Of a DNA stretch of 64,000 bases, positions 52,164-62,363 are shown in pieces; position 1 is the stretch's first letter; each line of letters begins with the position of its first letter. The position numbers were made by a program, and so were the translations under genes. The notes under the pieces are model-generated. The model had not been told where the DNA came from, made no database searches, and saw only the letters and a program-made list of their open reading frames with translations. The stretch comes from Pisolithus tinctorius (taxonomy: Eukaryota; Basidiomycota; Agaricomycetes; Boletales; Pisolithaceae), in contig JANFAH010000049.1 of assembly GCA_024663395.1 (NCBI GenBank), forward strand, positions 62,001-126,000, written 5' to 3'.

Positions 52164-52680
52164 CCACCTCTTTGTCAATCATCTTGCTTGTCTCATTTGC
52201 CAGAGACAATGGCTATGTATATCTGCCAGGCATTCCCACCAGCTTCCATCCTGAAGCCCCCTGGTTCATCCTGTTGTTGTCAGCCCTGTCCCATCCCATG
52301 CAGCTTGGTCAGCATGTTCTCCTTGTCAGTATGACTTCCAGAAGGACATTCTTTGGTCGCCTCAGGTCTGTCACTCAGTTAGAAAGGTCTTATGTGGTCA
52401 TTTCAGTCTCTCCTCTTGATGAAGCATATGGATCATTCCTCCCTGCTCCCTGCACCATCTTTGTTCCAATCTCATCCATCATTCTTCCCACATTGCGACA
52501 GCTGCAGTATAATCTACTGTCCTCCAGCCTCCCTGATTGCATCCATGACAAGTATGACATGCATCTTGCCTTCTTACTGCAAGATCCAGCAGAAGACATC
52601 CCCCCTTCTCCTCCTCCTCCATCAGAGCCCCATTCATGAAGTTTTTGTTAACATTGCTGAGAGGATGAAAGGGTGGGAGA

Positions 52681-53603
52681 TGTGATCACATATGCTCCCA
52701 TTGCCCCACAGACCCCCAATGCCCTAGCCCCCTTTGACACCTGACTCATGCCCTTCAATTCTGGAATTAATACTTCCTTGTCTGGAAACACCGTCCATCT
52801 GTCATGCCATCTTTGGATCTAGAGATGTCTCCACCAAGATCTGACTTGCATTGCCACACCCTAATGTGATATCAGTGCACTTACTCAGTTTCTGACTCCA
52901 TTTGACTCATTCTGTGATGTTTTGACTATCCTTGACTCGTTTATTGCAAATACTTACCAATCTTCTTTGCTTGCTTACTTTTCATTTCTCACTTACTCAT
53001 CATGATCACTCAGTCCTTACTCATTACTTACCAGATGTTTGTGCCTTGTTTGTCACAATCTGTGCTCCTCCCACAGTATATAAACCCCCATGTACTTAGC
53101 TACCAAGAAGCAATCAGAATCAGTCCAGAAGTCAGTTCAGTGCATATCTCATCATCAACAGTTGAGGCTCCATGAAGTGGTCTATCTGTCATCATTCATA
53201 TCATTGGTAGTTGAGGCTCATTCAAAAGAGTCTATCTACCACCATCCATCATCTGCAGTCTTATCCACACTTAGTCAGCACTCTTGCTTAGTCATCCATC
53301 CAACTCCTGCATAACTCGTCATCGACTTGTGCCAGGAGCACATCTTATCAAAGTCCTTCATCCCAAGTCCTTTCAGCTGAACACCTTCACTCTGTTCAGC
53401 ATCCCCCATCCAATCATCACTTGCTTGTCTTCTCCTGTGTAACTTGTTGTCGACTTGTGCTAGGAGCACCTGCCATTGAAATTTCCCCCTCTTAGATTTT
53501 TCTGCAGTCCAGGTTCTGTGGAGGCACACCACCACTTGCACATCATTTGTCTTTTGTGTTGGTTTTGGTTGGTTTTCACCACCTTTCCACACTTTGACTC
53601 ACA
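52681..53603 (+). repeat. 3' LTR of element D
   Basis: Starts TGTGATCACA and ends GACTCACA, with terminal inverted TGTGA/TCACA. A TATATAAA box at 53077-53084 sits mid-LTR. Two internal near-repeats (GACTTGTGC-x-AGGAGCAC at about 53326 and 53453) are present. Unlike families A, B, C and E it lacks the AGT(A/C)-type start word. Confidence 0.68.
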
Positions 53604-54018
53604 CTGGCCCTCCAAGAAACTGAGTGAGAAGAACCTTGGGCCCTATCCCATAGTAGCCCAGGCCAGCTCTCACTTGTTCACCCTGTGTTTACCAGACTCT
53701 ATGCATGCTGTACACCCAGTCTTCCATGTATCCCAACTTGAACCGGCCATCCCAAATACCATACCCAACTGGTCTCAACCTCCACCCCCACTGGTAGATG
53801 TTGATGGTGACTTAGAATTCAAAGTATCAGAGATACTTGATTCAAAGGTCAACCAGCACAGAAAGTGTTGGTTGCAGTACCTGGTCTGGTGGACCGGTTA
53901 TGAGGGAACTGATGAAGAAACTACCTGGGTACTAGCAACAGAGCTGGACAATGCTTCAGAACTTGTCCAGGAGTATCATGACTGGTACCCAGACAAACCT
54001 GGTCCTTTCAAGAAGTAA

Positions 54019-54202
54019 TCTAGAACCAGTCTCAAGTTTTCTTTTCCCTTATCTGTTTCTCCTATCTCGTAGTTACTATGTCTTGATCCCTCTTACTTTT
54101 CTTTTATTTGTCCTTTCTTTCACACCTTAGAACTGGAACCAGGCATTGACATTGGCAACTATACACATACAAGAAAAAACAGTACTCTACACGTGTGCGA
54201 CC
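54019..54202. other. Spacer between pol and antisense stop in element C
   Basis: Pyrimidine-rich (T/C runs near 54035-54120), equivalent in place to the T/A tracts of A1 and A2. Confidence 0.5.
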
Positions 54203-55206
54203 TCAGATCTGGGACCCAGCAGAACTGGCACCGGCCTGGTCACCTGACTCAGACCAGGACTGGCTTTCCTCCTCTTCCTCCTTCAGCCCCTCCAGCTCAT
54301 CATTGAGCCCCCTGATGTCCCTGTCCTCCTTGTCAGTGGTGTCCCAGTCTGAAGGCACATCTGGCACCAAAAACTTGAAGTGCTCTTCAATGTAAGTCTC
54401 ATACAATCGGGCAAACCAGTAGAAGTCTTGGGAGACTTCTCTTTGCACTGTTGCAAGGCTGGCCATGTTGTCAGCAATGCACTCGACCCCTTTGATCAAG
54501 CACTCCATTTGATCACCAGTCACTGGACCAGCTTCGACCTCGTCACTGGTCTTCTTTGACGTTGATGGTCCCTCACCCACATCATCCTCTTCATCACCTG
54601 TGCCCTTGAGTACCTTGGCTGATGGGTGCCTTGACCTTTTCTTCTTCTCCCCAGTGTGAGGGGAGGTCACATCAGCTTTCCTCTTCCCTTTGTCCCCAGC
54701 CAGCCCAACACCTGTACTGGTCTCACCTTCGACCGGCCACCAGCAGCGCTCCTTGAGTTCGTTGCACCAGTTGCACACCAGGCACCTCTTCTTGCTGTTG
54801 GTGTTGTGAAGGCAGGATGTGTTAGTCTGGGCACAACAAAGACAGCTGGTGGAAATGTTGGTCAGAAAACACCGGTAATGGTCACAATAACACTCACCAA
54901 GGGTTCATCACCTCAACATTGGAACCAGCCCAGGTTGAACTACCTACTAAGGCATCTGCCCACCAGCTCTCCTCCACTTTTCTGGCTTCTTCAGCCTCTA
55001 TCCTCTGCACGCGCCCTCTCTTCTTCAAGCCAGGCCTGTTCTTGCCTCTCTGCCTCCAACCAGGCTTCTTCCTGCACCTTCGCTTTGCGCCTCTTGCACT
55101 CAGCCAACTTGCCCTGGATGGCCTCATCATTGTTGTCACTGCCCACCTGCAGCTCTTCACTTGTCACCTGGGTCAGGTCAGGCAGGAGTTCTTGATTGTA
55201 TGGCAT
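54203..55206 (-). pseudogene. Antisense gene of element C (coiled coil plus cysteine cluster), frameshifted
   Basis: Same location, orientation and two-exon plan as the A1 antisense gene. Exon 1 starts at ATG 55204-55206 (MPYNQELLPDLTQVTSEEL), resembling the A1 start (both have a QV-x2-EEL block). It has a Lys/Glu/Arg coiled coil (about 55020-55100), then loses frame near 54995 and continues in another frame to NVEVMNPW. An intron (about 54837-54905) leads to exon 2 with TNTSCLHNTNSKKRCLVC and CNWCNELKERC (about 54740-54830), keeping the C-x2-C-x6-C end of the A1 cluster. An acidic tail follows to the stop at 54203-54205. Confidence 0.68.
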
Positions 55207-55339
55207 TCTGGACTGGTGAATAGACATGTCGAGGTGAAGAACCAAACCTGGGGTGGACTGGTCTTAAGACCACCAGTTTTCAAGGTCAGACACAAAACTT
55301 TCGATCTCAGCATTGTCCTCATTGGTGTCAAGTACGGGA

Positions 55340-55837
55340 TGTCCAGGTTGAGTCCGGACCGGAGACCGAAGGGGGCACGAAGCCGAGGGGTTGGGGTCAG
55401 GGGTGAAGTCGAAGATACAGATGAGTGGACTGGTTGGACTTAGCGACTGAAGGTACAGCGCTATTCCCTTGTGTGGGTCTCAGTCTGAGTCCGAGGCTGA
55501 GACGGGGTTATCAGAGGTAACTTAGTTGATTTCAGACTGAGGTCTACAGGCCGAGTATCTACGAGTTTATATACTAGAGTAGCTATGGTATGGAGACCGG
55601 TAATGCCGGTCTCGCAAGGATTGCTAAGACGATTGGTAAGACAAAGATTACTAACATATGACTAAGGTAACGGAGACCGGGACAGGCAGACTGGGGACAG
55701 GACTTAACCGAATGACAGACACTGCAAAGCAGTGTCCACCGCACTAGACCAACTGGAGATACAGGACAGGCGAGGCCAAGGCCGGACTGAGTGAGTGCGA
55801 GGCCGAGTCTGGCCGGAGTCGAGACATGGCTATGACA
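55340..55837 (-). repeat. 3' LTR of element E
   Basis: 498 bp, TGTCCAGGTT...GGCTATGACA on the plus strand. In element sense a TATATAA box (near 55575) precedes AGTCTGAAAT by about 33-35 nt, the same transcript-start word as in element C. The polypurine tract complement (CCCCCTC) abuts at 55841-55847. Confidence 0.8.
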
Positions 55838-55974
55838 GTATCCCCCTCTTAGGGGTCGAACCCATGAGACCCCTGCGAGAGTGGCAGGCTGAGTCCGAAA
55901 ATCAGCTGAGTTTGAAAAAATGATACTTGTGGCTCGCTAAGCCTTTTGTGTCTTTCATTCTCATCCTTTTCATC

Positions 55975-56334
55975 ATGTCCAATTCCAGACCGATCGACGC
56001 CGCCGACAACAACAATGAAGGCCGAGTCGTGATCGACTGGTCCCAGGTGTTGGAAGACGCCATCAAGTACGACACCGACGACGAGGAAGAGACGATGAGG
56101 GCCAAGGCGAAGGAGAGGAAGCGACGAAAGGCGGCTGAACAAGCCCGACGAGAGGAGCAGGCTCGGCTTGAGGCCGAGAGAGCAGCACGGGAGAGGGCTG
56201 AGGCCGAGAGGGCAGAGAGGGAGGCCGAGGAGAAGAAGGCGCGCGAAGAGGAGGAGAAACGGGAGGCCGAGCGTAGGCGTAAGGCCGGGGCCGGCAAAGG
56301 TGATGAGGCCGGGGGTGAAGTGAATGGGTGGTAA
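55975..56334 (+). CDS. Antisense-gene exon 1 of element E (partial)
   Basis: ATG 55975 (MSNSRPIDAADNNNEGRVV) then an acidic DTDDEEE block and about 75 residues of Arg/Glu/Ala coiled coil. It matches the position and character of exon 1 in A1 and C. The printed frame runs to TAA at 56332-56334, but donor-like GTGAATGG or GTGAGTAT sequences (about 56318 and 56345) suggest splicing. Exon 2 is missing because A2 inserted just downstream at 56371. Confidence 0.6.
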   Translation: MSNSRPIDAADNNNEGRVVIDWSQVLEDAIKYDTDDEEETMRAKAKERKRRKAAEQARREEQARLEAERAARERAEAERAEREAEEKKAREEEEKREAERRRKAGAGKGDEAGGEVNGW

Positions 56335-56370
56335 TGGACCCCGGGTGAGTATTTTTGATCTGGTGCGCAT

Positions 56371-57084
56371 TGTCATAACTGCGCGTTCGTCATAGGTCTT
56401 TACTCACTCCGCAACCTTTTCCACCGGTCATTCGCTCACTCTGCACCAACTCTGCCCACCTTCTATCGTCTACGAACCATCTCCGCTCCGACTGTTGTCG
56501 GACTTGTGTTACTCTCCTACCGGACCGAGTGGTCCGTTCTCTGAGGGGTCATGTGACTACCTTCGCAGTCAGGTACTCCGCAGCGTGCTCACCGCGTGGG
56601 CCAGCGCCTGGACTGTTCCCTTTTCTGGATGTTCTGTGTTACCCGTTCGTATGTCCTCCGTCTACCCTTCATTCATCGTCCAGGAAATTTTACTTGAAAA
56701 CTTATGAGTCTCCATATGTCAGTTCCGATTCCGGTTACTGTACCTCCGTAGTAGTATAAAAACATGTACTGTACTCCGCTGTTCTTGAGTACGAATATCA
56801 ACTTAGTTCCTACTCCCTCTGATTCCGTCTTCTGTCTGTCGGAGCTATCTCCGACTCTCTGTCTGTACTCTCCCTCTGAAATACGAGGGCTGAGATCGTG
56901 CAAGGGGGTAGCGCACGAGCTAAACCCGATGCCCTCACTCCGCTCCGCCTTTGTCTCGGCGGACTTCGTTCCTGCCGACACTCCGCTAGTCAGAGTTCTG
57001 TCCTTGTGTGTCGGACTTGCTTCCGGACCCTCCTCTAGACCTTATTAAGTGTCGGAGTTGGTCGGAGTAGGCCTGGACTTGACA
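56371..57084 (+). repeat. 5' LTR of element A2
   Basis: 714 bp, the same length as both A1 LTRs, TGTCATAACT...GGACTTGACA. TATAAAAA box at 56755; predicted transcript start AGTACGAATAT at 56788-56798. Confidence 0.92.
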
Positions 57085-57086
57085 GT

Positions 57087-57097
57087 ATATTCATACT
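57087..57097 (+). promoter_or_regulatory. Self-priming primer-binding site of A2 (one CpG mutation)
   Basis: ATATTCATACT, two bases after the LTR. It differs from the exact complement of the transcript start by one base, where A1 has CG and A2 has CA, again a CpG transition. Confidence 0.7.
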
Positions 57098-57145
57098 CAC
57101 ACTTGTACGATCTCCTTTTCTGTCTTCCAAAAAACTTACGCCATT

Positions 57146-58432
57146 ATGAGAACTCGAGCTCAATCCCAAAGAGAGGTCGCTGAGAACCTTGCTGTAGCGC
57201 TAGCTAATCTGCGTCGACTCCCTTCCGTCGTTGAACAGTTCCAGTCTTTCTCCGCTCGACGCCGCTCTCGCGCTGAAGGCGAAAGCGCTTCGCAAGCTGG
57301 TCGCTCCGACCTCCACCCAACAACTTTCCATACTCCGTCTCCTTGTAACCGAGATGATGGACCCGACCCCGACCCTGACTATCCTGATGGTGATCCCGAT
57401 GGCGGGGGCAGCGGTGACGGGGATGTCCCCGAAGACCCGGCTGAGCCGCCAGAGGATCCCCTCGTAGCTCTTGCTAGAGCTGTCCATGCGCTTGCACGGT
57501 CTAGTTCGCGCACTGGGGACTCCGCTCCGAAAACCAAGGTCCACGAGCCTGACACCTTCGATGGCTCCGACCCTAAGAAACTCCGCGAGTTCCTCGTTCA
57601 ATGCGAGCTAAACTTCCAAGACTGCCCTCGTGCATTCCGCTCCGACAGAGCAAAGGTTACCTTTGCTCAGTCTTATCTCAAGGGTATGGCTCTGGCCTCG
57701 TTCGAGCCAGATCTACTAAATCCCGACAACTATGACCGCCCGCTCTGGATGGACGACTATCATGAGTTCTTACAAGAGCTCACAACTAACTTCGGTCCGC
57801 ATGATGCCATAGCGGATGCTGTCCAACAACTCAAGAACCTAACCATGAAAGATGGGTCTCGAATTACTAAATACGTCGTGGAGTTCAATCGCTGGGCTTC
57901 ACAGGTCAAGGACTACGGTGTCGGTGCACTCCGCCACCGCTTCTATAGTGGACTTCCAGACTGCATCAAGGACGAGATCGCTCGCGTCGGAAAACCTTCT
58001 ACCCTCGCACAACTCCGCGAACTCGCTCAGACCATCGATGCGCATTACTGGGAGCGCAAAGCAGAGATCTCGCGCACCACCAAGTCCGCCTCCGACAAGT
58101 CGCAGTCTTCCAACTCCGACAACAAAACTAAATCGTCGTCCTCCTCATCCTCCGCTCCAAAGTCCGACGCCAAGGGCAAGGGCAAACAGAAAGATCCGCC
58201 CAAGTCCGACGCGTCTAAGTCCGATATTGCCCACCTTCTGGGTAAAGATGGCAAACTCACCTCCGCTGAACGCCAGTGCAGGATGAAGAATAACCTCTGC
58301 CTCTTCTGTGGCGAGGCTGGCCATTCCGCCAAGGACTGTCCCAAGTCCACCTCTCGTGCAGCCAAAGCCCGTGCAGCTACGGCTGAAACTCCGCCTACTC
58401 CGCCTGCGGAGAAGGCAGAGTCAAAAAATTAG
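57146..58432 (+). CDS. gag: Gag of element A2
   Basis: 428 residues, ATG 57146 ([19 protein letters not shown]) to TAG 58430-58432. Acidic [14 protein letters not shown] region, gag core ([39 protein letters not shown]), Ser/Lys linker, and an intact CCHC knuckle [14 protein letters not shown] (about 58294-58340). It forms the particle shell and packages RNA. It is uninterrupted, unlike its A1 counterpart. Confidence 0.92.
   Translation: MRTRAQSQREVAENLAVALANLRRLPSVVEQFQSFSARRRSRAEGESASQAGRSDLHPTTFHTPSPCNRDDGPDPDPDYPDGDPDGGGSGDGDVPEDPAEPPEDPLVALARAVHALARSSSRTGDSAPKTKVHEPDTFDGSDPKKLREFLVQCELNFQDCPRAFRSDRAKVTFAQSYLKGMALASFEPDLLNPDNYDRPLWMDDYHEFLQELTTNFGPHDAIADAVQQLKNLTMKDGSRITKYVVEFNRWASQVKDYGVGALRHRFYSGLPDCIKDEIARVGKPSTLAQLRELAQTIDAHYWERKAEISRTTKSASDKSQSSNSDNKTKSSSSSSSAPKSDAKGKGKQKDPPKSDASKSDIAHLLGKDGKLTSAERQCRMKNNLCLFCGEAGHSAKDCPKSTSRAAKARAATAETPPTPPAEKAESKN
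58423..58429 (+). promoter_or_regulatory. -1 frameshift slippery heptamer, A2 gag-pol
   Basis: A-AAA-AAT with 0-frame codons AAA AAT, directly followed by TAG (58430). The -1 frame runs TTA GTC CGC and stays open into protease. Confidence 0.7.
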
Positions 58433-61400
58433 TCCGCTCCTCCAGGGAGCTCGCACAGCCTGGAGGAAGCGTTGAACCCAACTGTGCGCAACCGGACATC
58501 CAACTCAACACGTCCGCTCTTTCTAGTCCCAATTCTTTACTTCTGTCTGTAACTCTTCTGGATTATTCTGTGGATACTGTTTCTGCATTGATCGATTCTG
58601 GTTCTTCCCATTGCTTCGTAGATCCGTCTGTAATTAAAAAATATGCCATTCCTGTTTCCTCTGTCTCTCTGCCAATTCCGCTCTGCTTGTTCGATGGTAG
58701 TACAAATGCTGTCATTTCTCAAGAAGTAGATCTTTCCCTCCGCTTTCCTTCCGGCGATGTCAATTCCGCTTCGTTTTATGTTACTCCGTTGGATTCTTCT
58801 TGTTCGCTGGTATTAGGACACAACTGGCTCACCCGCTTCAATCCGTCGATTGACTGGGTACTGGGCAGTGTATCGTTCAAACCACCGCTACAGGGAATGC
58901 CGACGCCCCAGGCGCCTTCGTCACCTTCCGTTGCGACCTCCGCTCCGGATCCGACACCCTCCGCTCCATTTGCAGCTCCGACTGCATCTCCGACCGACTC
59001 GCCGCGCTCCGCTCCGCTCGTCTCACTCATCAATGCTGCTGCGTATGTCAGAGCCTGTGCTCTCCCTGGCTCTAGACAGTTCCGCTTGCAACTCTCCACT
59101 GATGATGTGAAGCTTCGTGCGTCCTCCGCTTCATCTCCGCCTCCTGACCTCTCCTCGGTTCCTTCTGAGTATCACGAGTTTGCCGACGTCTTTAGCAAAG
59201 ACAAGGCCACTGAACTTCCGCCACACCGCTCGTTCGATCTCAAGATCGACCTCGAGGAAGGAGCTTCTCCGCCCATTGGTACAATCTACTCTCTTTCTCC
59301 GCCAGAGCTTGAGGCTCTCTGCACCTTCATTGATGAGCATCTTGGCTACGGTTTCATCAAACAATCCACCTCCGCTCACGGTGCCCCTGTCCTCTTTGTG
59401 AAAAAGAAGGACGGTTCACTCCGCCTCTGTGTAGACTATTGAGGACTCAACAAAATCACGAAAAAAGATCGCTATCCGCTGCCGCTCATCTCCGACCTAC
59501 TCGACTCCCCAAGCTGCGCTAAAGTCTATACCAAGATCGACCTCCGCCATGCCTATCATCTGGTTCGCATAGCAGACGGAGATGAATGGAAAACGGCTTT
59601 CCGCACTCGTTATGGTTCTTACGAGTGGCGGGTAATGCCATTCGGTCTGACTAATGCGCCTGCAGCCTTCCAGCGGTTTGTTAATAGCATCTTTGCGGAC
59701 ATGCTCGATGTCTGCGTCGTGGTATACCTCGATGACATCTTAATTTATTCGCAGAACATGGAGTCGCACCGTGAACATGTAAAAGAGGTACTCCGCCGCC
59801 TTCGAAAGCATGGTCTTTATGCCAAGCCAGAGAAGTGCGAGTTTCACTCCGACTCCATCGAGTACCTCGGTTATGTCCTTTCTCCCTCCGGTCTCACCAT
59901 GTCCGCCGAGAAGGTTCAGGCAGTCCGCGACTGGCCTGAGCCGCGGAAGGTGCGAGACATCCAGTCTTTCCTTGGTTTCGCAAATTTCTATAGACGATTC
60001 ATTAATAACTACTCCAACATCGTCATTCCACTCACTCGCCTCACGCGAAAGGGTGCTCCTTGGAACTTTTCCGAGGAGTGCCGCTCCACTTTCCTCCGCC
60101 TGAAGGATGCCTTCAGCTCCGCTCCCATTCTTACTCATTGGGTCCCTGACGCTCCGCTTACAGTTGAAACCGACGCCTCCGACTATGCCATTGCTGGCAT
60201 TTTGTCGATCACCTGCTCCGACGGTGAACTCCGCCCGGTCGCTTTCTACTCCCGCACCATGACTGCGCCAGAACTCAACTATGATACCCACGACAAGGAG
60301 CTGTTGGCTATCTTCAAGGCCTTCCGCCATTGGCGGCATTACTTAGAAGGCTCCGCCTTACCTGTCGACGTGGTGACGGACCACAAAAACCTTGAGTACT
60401 TTTCCACCTCTAAGGTTCTCACCCGTCGACAGGCCCGCTGGTCAGAGTACCTTTCCCAGTTTAATCTTTCCATCCGCTTCTGACCTGGCCGCTTAGGAGC
60501 CAAACCCGACGCACTTATGCGACGTTGGGACGTCTACCCAAAAGGGGGGGATAGGGACTACGCGCAGGTAAATCCTCACAATCTCCGCCCTATGTTTACA
60601 CAGGAGCAACTCGCATCGTCCCTCCGTACCACTACCCTCATGGCACCTGTGCTCCGCACCGCCATGGTCTTCGATGTTGAGTGCTTGCACTCCAACATCA
60701 TCTCTGCCCTACCATCCGATCCTGTCTCCGCCAGCCATCTTCCAACTCCGACTAAGCCTCGGTGGTCCCTGGACTCCGACGGTCTACTCCGCCTTGACGG
60801 TCGTATCTTTGTCCCTGACATTGATGACCTCTGCCTTCGAGTGCTTCAGTTCAAGCATGACCATCCTCTAGCAGGCCATTTCGGGCAAAACCGCACCCTA
60901 GAACTCGTCCGCAGGGACTACGTGTGGCCCAACCTCCACTCCGACGTGAAAGAATATGTCAGGTCCTGTACCGCCTGTGGACGTAGCAAAACTCCGCGTC
61001 ACCGCCCTTATGGTCTACTGAAGCAACTCCCTGTCCCAGAGAGACCTTGGAACTCCATCTCCATGGACTTCATCAAACACCTCCCCAACTCCGATGGCTA
61101 CTCTGCCATACTCGTGGTAGTGGACCGCCTCTCGAAGCAAGCGGTGTTCATCCCCACCCACGACTCCGTCACCTCCGCCGAACTCGCTAAGCTCTTCCTA
61201 GCCCATGTCTTCTCCAAGCACGGAGTACCAGCTAATGTCACCTCCGACAGAGGTCCTGAGTTCGTCTCACACTTCTTCCGCTCTCTAGGAAAGGCACTTG
61301 ATATGCGTCTTCACTTCACTTCGGGCTACCACCCAGAAGGCGATGGCCAGACCGAGCGAACGAACCAGACCCTCGAGCAGTACCTTCGTGTCTACTGTAA

Positions 61401-62148
61401 CTACCAACAAGACAACTGGGCGGAGCTCTTACCTCTAGCGGAGTTCGCTTTCAACAACGCACCAAGTGTGACTACTGGAGTCTCTCCCTTCTTCGCTAAC
61501 AAGGGATACCATCCAAACTTGTCTGTGGTCCCTGACCAAGACTTTACCTCTCCGAGGGCTCACGACTACGTCGTCGAGCTCTCCGCCCTTCATGATTTCC
61601 TCCACTCCGAAATGTCCGCTGCTCAACAGTGCTACCAGGGCCCAGCAGATGCTAGACGCATACCTCCGCCTGAGTTCAAGGTCGGAGAACAGGCCTACGT
61701 CAAAGCCAAGTACTTCCGCTCAACTCGTCCTTCGGAAAAACTCTCCGAAAAGTACTTAGGTCTGTTCACCATCTTGGCCAGGCCAGGTACGCACTCTGTC
61801 ACCCTTAAGCTCCCTGACTCTATGCGCTCGGTACATCCGGTCTTCCATGTCTCACAACTGGAAGCCGCAGCGGCTAACCCTTTCCCAAACCGACAACAAC
61901 CTCCGCCTCCGCCAGTGGATGTCGATGGTGACCTTGAGTACGAAGTATCAGAGATACTCGACTCTAAGGTGGACCGCCGTCGCCGCCATTGTCAACTCTT
62001 GTATCTAGTCCGCTGGGCTGGTTACAAGAACACCGACGAAGAAACCTCTTGGTTGCTTGCAACTGAGCTGGATCACGCTTCCGACATAGTATCCGCTTTC
62101 CATGAACGCTATCTGCATAAACCTGGCCCGTACCAACCTCCGCCATAA
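58429..62148 (+). pseudogene. pol: Pol of element A2, intact except two TGA codons
   Basis: About 1,240 codons. Protease [12 protein letters not shown] (residue about 57), reverse transcriptase with YLDDILIYS (about 433), RNase H TDASDYAIAG (about 580), integrase HHCC (about 810-850), DDE-type core starting MDF (about 878) and EGDGQTERTNQTL, the KLSEKYLG stretch, and a chromodomain EVSEILDSKVDRRRRHCQLL...WAGY at about 1162-1227. The chromodomain places it among chromoviruses, whose integrases target histone-marked heterochromatin. The only breaks are TGA at 59440-59442 (Arg of YRGLN) and TGA at 60481-60483 (Arg of RFRPGR), both one CpG transition from CGA. Confidence 0.92.
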
Positions 62149-62309
62149 TACTCCGCCTACATAAACTTCCTCCGCGGGCCAACTCCGCCTCTTACCGAAC
62201 TACCTTAAGTACTTTAGAACTTTCTCCGCTTATCCGTTTCACTTCTCAGAGTCACAAGCAAAAAACACAAGTCTATCTCGTAGTAATACAAAATATACAG
62301 ACTAAAGAC

Positions 62310-62353
62310 AAAAAAAAAAAAAAGGAGAAGAAAAAGAAAAAGAAAAAAGAAAA
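62310..62353 (+). other. 44-nt purine-only tract between pol and antisense gene
   Basis: An uninterrupted A/G run on the pol-sense strand, ten bases before the convergent antisense stop at 62364. Candidate second polypurine tract or 3'-end signal. Confidence 0.5.
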
Positions 62354-62363
62354 CAACACTACT

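Larger units (their letters stand above)
50937..53603 (+). mobile_element. Element D: LTR-retrotransposon remnant inserted in pol of C
   Basis: Interrupts C between TGG (50934-50936) and CCC (53608). CTGG occurs on both sides (50933-50936 and 53604-53607), a possible 4-bp target duplication. The right end is a 923-bp LTR preceded by a purine-rich tract (about 52660-52680). No matching 5' LTR is found at the left edge, which starts TGTCACACACC, so D is probably 5'-truncated or rearranged. An open stretch at 52164-52639 (IPTSFHPEAPWFILLLSALS) is not recognised. A B solo LTR sits inside. Confidence 0.6.
47619..54018 (+). pseudogene. pol: Pol of element C, split by element D and CpG-decayed
   Basis: Protease VDSGSTHSFID (about 47780), reverse transcriptase with intact YLDDILIYS (about 48935), RNase H TDASDYAIAG (about 49378), integrase HHCC (about 50060-50190) and catalytic core to about 50700. 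The frame is broken at TGA 49731-49733 and by element D after codon TGG 50934-50936. It resumes at CCC 53608 in the same frame (PSKKLSEKNLGPY), continuing to the chromodomain EVSEILDSKV-like block and TAA 54016-54018. Many family-invariant Arg codons read Trp or Cys here (for example FWGLNKL for YRGLNK and NFYCQF for NFYRRF), as expected from CGG/CGC to TGG/TGC. Apart from the one stop and D, the frame is still open for over 1,200 codons. Confidence 0.88.
55340..56370 (-). mobile_element. Element E fragment (minus-strand chromovirus, cut by A2)
   Basis: Only its 3' LTR, polypurine tract and exon 1 of the antisense gene are in view; the rest should lie beyond A2 and the window edge. It is inserted in C upstream of where the C polypurine tract is expected. 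The left flank ACGGG (55335-55339) predicts its target duplication. Confidence 0.7.

Noticed and set aside
52164..52639. A host gene inside element D
   Set aside because: It lies between a B solo LTR and D's polypurine tract, has no recognised domain, and is better treated as D internal sequence.
57085..57110. tRNA-type primer-binding site after the A2 LTR
   Set aside because: The sequence does not begin with the TGG complement of a tRNA CCA end; it matches the element's own predicted mRNA start instead.
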